A DNA stretch of 64,000 bases from CAMLIZ01 sp036231905. GTDB lineage: Bacteria > Pseudomonadota > Gammaproteobacteria > Burkholderiales > Burkholderiaceae_C. Positions 59,356 through 64,000 of this stretch are shown here, piece after piece; within the stretch, counting starts at the first letter, position 1; every line of letters begins with the position of its first letter. A model generated the notes under the pieces. The model was not told the DNA's origin, did not search any database, and saw only the letters and a program-made list of their open reading frames with translations. The stretch covers positions 124,001 through 188,000 of the forward strand of contig NZ_JAZARE010000004.1 in NCBI RefSeq assembly GCF_036231905.1. Reading direction: 5' to 3'. Both the position numbers and the translations under genes were made by a program.

Positions 59356-60911
59356 GGCACCTGGCCCGGGTCGTTTTCATCGGCTTCACCGTCCTGCGTT
59401 TCGGCCTGGACGAGCTGGCACTCAGCGGCTTTCGGCGGCGCTGGGCCAGCGTGCTGGCGCGTGTGCTCACGGTGGGCCGGCGGCTGGACGCGCCACGCGG
59501 CGTGCGCCTGCGCCTGGCACTGGAGCGGCTGGGGCCCATCTTCGTCAAGTTCGGTCAGGTGCTGTCCACCCGGCGCGACCTGCTGCCGCTGGACGTGGCG
59601 GAGGAGCTGGCGCTGCTGCAGGACAGGGTGCCGCCGTTCCCCGGCCAGCAGGCAATGGCCTTGATCGAGCGGGCGTTCGGCCGGCCGCTGGACCAGGTGT
59701 TCGAGCACTTCGACGTGGAGCCGGTGGCCAGCGCGTCCATCGCCCAGGTGCACTTCGCGCGCCTCATCGGCGGGCGCGAGGTGGCGGTGAAGGTGTTGCG
59801 CCCCAACATGCTGCCGGTCATCGAGGACGACCTCGCCCTGCTGCACAAGATGGCGCGCTGGGTGGAGCGTTTCAGCGCGGACGGCCGGCGCCTGAAGCCG
59901 CGCGAGGTGGTGGCCGAGTTCGACATCTACCTGCATGACGAGCTCGACCTGGTGCGCGAGGCCGCCAACGCCGCGCAACTGCGCCGCAACATGCAGGACC
60001 TGCAGCTGGTGCTGGTGCCCGAGATGGTGTGGGACCTGTGCACACCCACGGTGCTGGTGATGGAGCGCATGTACGGCGTGCCCATCAGCCAGATGCAGCG
60101 CCTGCGCGAGGCCGGCGTGGACATCAAGAAGCTGGCGCGCGATGGCGTGACCATCTTCTTCACCCAGGTGTTCCGCGATGGCTTCTTCCATGCCGACATG
60201 CACCCGGGCAACATCCAGGTGAGCCTCGCGCCCGAGACCTTCGGCCGCTACATCGCGCTGGACTTCGGGATCATCGGCACGCTCACCGAATTCGACAAGG
60301 AATACCTGGCGCAGAACTTCATCGCCTTCTTCCGGCGCGACTACAAGCGGGTGGCCGAGCTGCACCTCGAATCCGGCTGGGTGCCGCCCGGCACGCGCAT
60401 CGACGCGCTCGAAAGTGCCGTGCGGGCGGTGTGCGAGCCGCATTTCGACCGGCCGCTGAAGGACATCTCGCTCGGGCAGGTGCTGCTGCGCCTGTTCCAG
60501 ACCTCGCGCCGCTTCAATGTGGAAATCCAGCCGCAGCTCGTGCTGCTGCAGAAGACGCTGCTCAACGTAGAAGGCCTGGGGCGCCAGCTCGACCCCGACC
60601 TCGACCTCTGGAACACGGCCAAGCCGTTCCTGGAGCGCTGGATGAACGAGCAGGTCGGCTGGCGCGGCCTGCTGGAGCGCCTGAAGCAGGAAGCGCCGCG
60701 TTATGCCCAGCTGCTGCCGGAGCTGCCGCGCCTGGTGCACCAGCGCCTGCAGCAACCCGCCATGCCGGACCCCGCCACGCCCGCCTTGCTGGCGCTGCTG
60801 GCGGAGCAGCGCCGCACCAACCGGCTGCTGCAAGGCCTGCTGTGGGGCATGGTCGGCTTCCTGGCGGGCGGGGTGCTGGTGCAGCTGTATTGGCGCCTGC
60901 AGCTGGGTTGA
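59352..60911 (+). CDS. ubiB: ubiquinone biosynthesis protein kinase-like UbiB
   Basis: Atypical ABC1/ADCK kinase-like ATPase of 519 residues needed for ubiquinone synthesis. It has the KxGQ motif in FVKFGQVLSTRRDLLPLDV, the Ala/Lys segment ASASIAQVHFARL...EVAVKVLRPNM, the catalytic loop FHADMHPGNIQVS and the metal motif LDFGIIGTLTEFDK. C-terminal membrane helices end in LQLG. It is translationally coupled to ubiJ. Confidence 0.96.
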   Translation: MRHLARVVFIGFTVLRFGLDELALSGFRRRWASVLARVLTVGRRLDAPRGVRLRLALERLGPIFVKFGQVLSTRRDLLPLDVAEELALLQDRVPPFPGQQAMALIERAFGRPLDQVFEHFDVEPVASASIAQVHFARLIGGREVAVKVLRPNMLPVIEDDLALLHKMARWVERFSADGRRLKPREVVAEFDIYLHDELDLVREAANAAQLRRNMQDLQLVLVPEMVWDLCTPTVLVMERMYGVPISQMQRLREAGVDIKKLARDGVTIFFTQVFRDGFFHADMHPGNIQVSLAPETFGRYIALDFGIIGTLTEFDKEYLAQNFIAFFRRDYKRVAELHLESGWVPPGTRIDALESAVRAVCEPHFDRPLKDISLGQVLLRLFQTSRRFNVEIQPQLVLLQKTLLNVEGLGRQLDPDLDLWNTAKPFLERWMNEQVGWRGLLERLKQEAPRYAQLLPELPRLVHQRLQQPAMPDPATPALLALLAEQRRTNRLLQGLLWGMVGFLAGGVLVQLYWRLQLG

Positions 60912-61057
60912 AAGCGCACTACGGCACGCTTCCTGCTGCCAGCCCGCGCGCAAAGCGAGCCGGGGGTCGCACTGCGCCGATAATGCCCGCCGCTGCATAG
61001 CGCAGCGCCCCGCGGCCCGGCCGCGCGGCCGCCCTTCCAACTGCACTCCCGGGTCGC

Positions 61058-62512
61058 ATGAACTACACCCTCATCTCGTTCGTGGTGCTCTACCTCGTGG
61101 GCACGCTGGCACTGGGCGTCTGGGCCGGCACCCGGATCAAGAACACCAGCGACTTCGCGGTGGCGGGACGCAGCCTGCCGCTGATCATGGTGATCACCAC
61201 CACCTTCGCCACCTGGTTCGGTGCGGAGACGGTGATGGGCATCCCCGCCAAGTTCGTGCAGGGCGGCCTCAACTCGATTGTGGAAGACCCCTTCGGCGCC
61301 GGCACCTGCCTGATCCTGGTGGGCGTGTTCTTCGCCACCAAGCTCTACAAGATGAACCTGCTGACCATCGGCGACTTCTACCGCCAGCGCTTCGGCAAGG
61401 GCGTGGAGGTGTTCTGCTCGGCGGCCATCATCCTGAGCTACCTCGGCTGGGTGGCAGCCCAGATCACCGCTCTCGGGCTGGTGTTCTCGGTGCTCACGCA
61501 GGGTGCGATGTCCGAGACCACCGGCATGATCGTCGGCACCCTGGCCGTGCTGGTGTACGTGGTGATCGGCGGTTTCCTGGCCGTGGCCTGGACCGACTTC
61601 ATCCAGATGATCGTGCTGGTGGTGGGCCTGAGCATCATCGCGGTGTTTGCCAGCGACCTGGCCGGCGGGGCCGACAAGGTGATCGGCATGGCGCAGCAGA
61701 AGGATCTCTTCCGCTTCCTGCCGGCCCCCTCGTTCACTGAAATTGCCGCCTTCATCGGCGCGGGCCTCACGATGATGCTGGGCAGCATCCCGCAGCAGGA
61801 CGTGTTCCAGCGCGTGATGTCCGCCAAGAGCGCCAGCACGGCGCGCAACGGCGCGGCCATCGGCGGCCTGGCCTACATCCTGTTTGCCTTCGTGCCGATG
61901 TTCGTGGTGGCCTGCGCGGTCGTGGTGATGGGCGACAACGCGCTCGACATGGCGAAGAACGACTACCAGCGGCTGCTGCCCACCTTCGTGCTCACCAAGA
62001 TGCCGCTGGTGATGCAGATCCTGTTCTTCGGCGCCCTGTTGTCGGCGATCAAGAGCACGTCCTCCGCCACGCTGCTGGCGCCCAGCACCAGCTTCGTGGA
62101 GAACATCCTCAAGAACCTGCGGCCGCAGATGAAGGACCGCCAGCAGCTGTTCGCCATGCGCTGCACCATCGTGGTGTTCGCGGTGCTGGTGCTGCTGTAC
62201 GCGATCGCGATGAAGGGCACCTCGATCTACGAGCTGGTGTCCGCGGCCTACCAGATCACGCTCGTGGGCGCCTTTGTGCCGCTGGTCACCGGCCTGTACT
62301 GGCGCCGAGCCACCACCCAAGGGGCGGTGCTGTCCCTGGCCGCCGGCGTGCTGACCTGGCTGGTGTTCCTGCCGCAGGTCAGCCAGCTGGGCGAGCAGTT
62401 CCCCGGCCAGCTGGCGGGTCTGATCGCGGCGCTGGTGGGCATGGTGGCCGGATCGCTGGCGCCCCAGGTGCTGGTGAACCGGCACGAGCCGCATCACCAC
62501 AAGCTCGCTTGA
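61058..62512 (+). CDS. sodium:solute symporter family protein
   Basis: Polytopic transporter of 484 residues with about 13 helices, of the SSF family. It has VAGRSLPLIMVITTTFATWF, LSYLGWVAAQITALG, VLVYVVIGGFLAVAWTDF and LGSIPQQDVFQRVMSAKSAS, all typical of the family. The substrate cannot be predicted (members carry proline, pantothenate, acetate and others). It lies 146 bases after ubiB, with a GATAAT-like box near 60979. Confidence 0.88.
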   Translation: MNYTLISFVVLYLVGTLALGVWAGTRIKNTSDFAVAGRSLPLIMVITTTFATWFGAETVMGIPAKFVQGGLNSIVEDPFGAGTCLILVGVFFATKLYKMNLLTIGDFYRQRFGKGVEVFCSAAIILSYLGWVAAQITALGLVFSVLTQGAMSETTGMIVGTLAVLVYVVIGGFLAVAWTDFIQMIVLVVGLSIIAVFASDLAGGADKVIGMAQQKDLFRFLPAPSFTEIAAFIGAGLTMMLGSIPQQDVFQRVMSAKSASTARNGAAIGGLAYILFAFVPMFVVACAVVVMGDNALDMAKNDYQRLLPTFVLTKMPLVMQILFFGALLSAIKSTSSATLLAPSTSFVENILKNLRPQMKDRQQLFAMRCTIVVFAVLVLLYAIAMKGTSIYELVSAAYQITLVGAFVPLVTGLYWRRATTQGAVLSLAAGVLTWLVFLPQVSQLGEQFPGQLAGLIAALVGMVAGSLAPQVLVNRHEPHHHKLA

Positions 62513-62568
62513 AGAAGCGTTCCCGCGCCCACACCTTGCGTCCGGAGCTGCCCCGTCGGGCGGCCGCT

Positions 62569-62574
62569 TATAAT
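62569..62574 (+). promoter_or_regulatory. perfect -10 box before fmdB
   Basis: TATAAT, 27 bases before the ATG at 62602. No strong -35 box is seen 17 bases upstream. The leader contains AAGGG as ribosome site. Confidence 0.5.
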
Positions 62575-62601
62575 TTCATGTTCTGAATCAAGGGTTTAGC
62601 C

Positions 62602-62937
62602 ATGCCGATCTACGCTTATCGCTGCGCCGAGTGCGGCCACACGAAAGACGTGCTGCAGAAGCTGTCTGATCCCGTGCTGAGCACCTGCCCCTCGTGCGGC
62701 AAGGCCTCGTTTGCCAAGCAGGTCACCGCCGCGGGCTTCCAGCTCAAGGGCTCCGGCTGGTACGTCACCGACTTCCGGGGCGGTCAGAGCACCGGCGGGG
62801 ACAGCAAGCCGGCGGCGCCGGACGGCGCCAAGTCCGAACCGGCAAAAACCGAAACGCCTGCGGCCAGCACCGCGGCCGCCAGCAGCGACAGCGGCAGCTC
62901 TGCCGGCAGCTGCGGCACCGCCTGCGCCTGCCATTGA
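62602..62937 (+). CDS. FmdB-family zinc ribbon protein
   Basis: A 111-residue protein with a C4 zinc ribbon: YRCAECGHTKDV (Cys pair about residues 8-11) and STCPSCGKASF (about 31-34), followed by GSGWYVTDFRGG. The second half is an Ala/Ser/Pro-rich linker and a Cys-rich tail (SCGTACACH). Described as putative regulators; function unknown. The fmdB-DUF502-aspS order is conserved in Burkholderiales. Confidence 0.9.
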   Translation: MPIYAYRCAECGHTKDVLQKLSDPVLSTCPSCGKASFAKQVTAAGFQLKGSGWYVTDFRGGQSTGGDSKPAAPDGAKSEPAKTETPAASTAAASSDSGSSAGSCGTACACH

Positions 62938-62964
62938 ACCCCGACAGCCGGCTGAAAGCACCCA

Positions 62965-63621
62965 GTGAGAAAGTACATCATCGCCGGCGTGCTGCTGTGG
63001 CTGCCGCTGGCCATCACGATCTGGGTGCTGCTGTGGGTGCTCGGGCTGCTGGACGGCGTGTTCGTCGGGTTGCTGGGCATGGCGAAGATCCTGGCGCCCG
63101 ATGGCGCCGATGCCACCATCGACCGGCTGGCCCATCTTCCGGGGCTGTCGGTGATCGTCATGGTGGTGGGGCTGCTGCTGTCGGGCGTGTTCGCCACCAA
63201 TGTGCTGGGCCAATGGGCGGTGCGGCAGTGGGACCGGCTGATGTCCCACATCCCCATCGTCAAGTCGATCTACAGCTCGGTGAAGCAGGTGTCGGACACC
63301 CTGTTCTCGAGCAACGGCAACGCGTTCCGCGAGGCGGTGCTGGTGCAGTACCCTCGCGCCGGCTCCTGGACCATTGCGTTTGTCACCGGCAAGCCGGGTG
63401 GCGAAGTGGAGCACCTGCTCCCGGGTGACCACCTCAGCCTGTACGTGCCGACCACGCCCAACCCGACGTCCGGCTTTTTCCTCATCGTGCCGTCCAGCGA
63501 CGTGATGCCGCTGGCCATGAGCGTGGACGAGGCGCTCAAGTACATCATCTCCATGGGGGTGGTGGTACCGGGCACCCACCCGCCGCTGGCGGCCGTGCCC
63601 GCACGAAATCTGGCGGGCTGA
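62965..63621 (+). CDS. DUF502 membrane protein
   Basis: A 218-residue inner-membrane protein with two N-terminal hairpin helices (IIAGVLLWLPLAITIWVLLW; a second at about 68-88), the motif HIPIVKSIYSSVKQVSDTLF and the late signature PTTPNPTSGFFLIVPSSDVM. The family is widespread and often lies beside aspS; the function is unknown. The start codon is GTG. Confidence 0.9.
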   Translation: MRKYIIAGVLLWLPLAITIWVLLWVLGLLDGVFVGLLGMAKILAPDGADATIDRLAHLPGLSVIVMVVGLLLSGVFATNVLGQWAVRQWDRLMSHIPIVKSIYSSVKQVSDTLFSSNGNAFREAVLVQYPRAGSWTIAFVTGKPGGEVEHLLPGDHLSLYVPTTPNPTSGFFLIVPSSDVMPLAMSVDEALKYIISMGVVVPGTHPPLAAVPARNLAG

Positions 63622-63640
63622 GCGTCCGGCGCACGCTCAG
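63618..63640 (+). terminator. hairpin at the end of the DUF502 gene
   Basis: CTGAGCGT and ACGCTCAG form a perfect 8-base stem around CCGGCGC and include the stop codon. No T-run follows, so it could be a weak terminator or attenuator ahead of aspS. Confidence 0.35.
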
Positions 63641-63739
63641 TCCTGACGGCTTGCAATACAGCCCGCCTCAACGCCTTCACCATCGGCCCGGCCCCTGCAG
63701 CCGGTGAGCCGCGACCCCAAGAATCCGGAGAGAACAACC

Positions 63740-64000
63740 ATGAGAACCAGCTATTGCGGCCTCGTCAGCGAAGCGCTGATGGGCCAGACCGTCACGCTGA
63801 TGGGCTGGGCCCATCGCCGGCGCGACCACGGCGGCGTGATCTTCATCGACCTGCGCGACCGCGAAGGCCTGGTGCAGATCGTCTGCGACCCGGACCGGCC
63901 GGAGATGTTCAAGACGGCCGAAGGCGTGCGCAACGAGTTCTGCCTCAAGGTGACCGGCAAGGTGCGCCCGCGCCCTGCCGGTACCGAGAACGCCAACCTC
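63740..64000 (+). CDS. aspS: aspartyl-tRNA synthetase (3' end outside window)
   Basis: The first 87 residues of AspRS are present: MRTSYCGLVSEALMGQTVTL, then GWAHRRRDHGGVIFIDLRDR, GLVQIVCDPDRPE and VRNEFCLKVTGKVRPRPAG. This is the N-terminal OB-fold that binds the tRNA anticodon. A ribosome site GGAGAG precedes ATG 63740. The catalytic domain lies outside the window. Confidence 0.95.
   Translation, partial: MRTSYCGLVSEALMGQTVTLMGWAHRRRDHGGVIFIDLRDREGLVQIVCDPDRPEMFKTAEGVRNEFCLKVTGKVRPRPAGTENANL

Overview
This is a GC-rich chromosomal window from a beta-proteobacterium of the order Burkholderiales. That assignment rests on gene order (petBC-sspAB, tRNA-Thr, dciA/secA/argJ, ubiE, ubiJB, fmdB, DUF502, aspS), on the class of exosortase present, and on strong synteny of the housekeeping genes with the Rubrivivax/Leptothrix/Caldimonas and Comamonadaceae groups. 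The genus cannot be fixed from the sequence alone. No phage, transposase, integrase or CRISPR array was seen.

Left housekeeping block (1-21.7 kb). The window opens inside cytochrome b (petB) and continues with cytochrome c1 (petC), sspA, sspB, an isolated CapK-like adenylate-forming enzyme with its own sigma-54-type promoter, tRNA-Thr(UGU), dciA (minus strand), secA, argJ and an MFS exporter. A complete glycerol-3-phosphate/glycerophosphodiester import operon follows on the minus strand (ugpB-ugpA-ugpE-ugpC-ugpQ). It is followed by a 1301-residue FAD/iron-sulfur oxidoreductase, a HIT protein, a DUF971 protein and ubiE.

Exopolysaccharide (EPS) locus (21.7-58.7 kb). About 37 kb of surface-polysaccharide genes separate ubiE from ubiJ-ubiB, which are normally neighbours. 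A near-consensus sigma-54 promoter at 21807-21822 precedes a tightly packed plus-strand array: epsD (prolyl isomerase lipoprotein), epsE (Wza-type export), epsF (chain length), epsG (BY-kinase-like), epsH/xrtB (exosortase B), epsI, flippase, polymerase, six glycosyltransferases, a hexapeptide acyltransferase, a GHL15-type putative glycoside hydrolase, two CapK-like ligases, a heparinase II/III-like protein and algD. Two further GHL15 paralogues lie on the minus strand at 45.4-49.1 kb. They are exported, and one carries an uninterrupted linker of 75 Pro-Ala dipeptides. Each has its own candidate sigma-54 promoter. A sugar-nucleotide cassette follows (ugd, UDP-glucuronate epimerase, tviB-like dehydrogenase), then a minus-strand operon with the initiating transferase epsB, the outer-membrane protein epsL, galE and bifunctional manC.

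How the EPS genes fit together (inference). EpsB would start the repeat unit on undecaprenyl phosphate and the six glycosyltransferases would extend it. Flippase and polymerase would move and polymerise it, EpsEFG/EpsL would export it, and the GHL15 and heparinase-like proteins would trim or remodel it. The precursor enzymes predict an acidic polymer with GDP-mannuronate, UDP-glucuronate/galacturonate and possibly a 2-acetamido-hexuronate. The alginate polymerisation genes are missing, so this is not an alginate operon.

Right housekeeping block (58.8-64 kb). ubiJ, ubiB, a sodium:solute symporter, an FmdB zinc ribbon, a DUF502 membrane protein and the start of aspS resume the conserved order.
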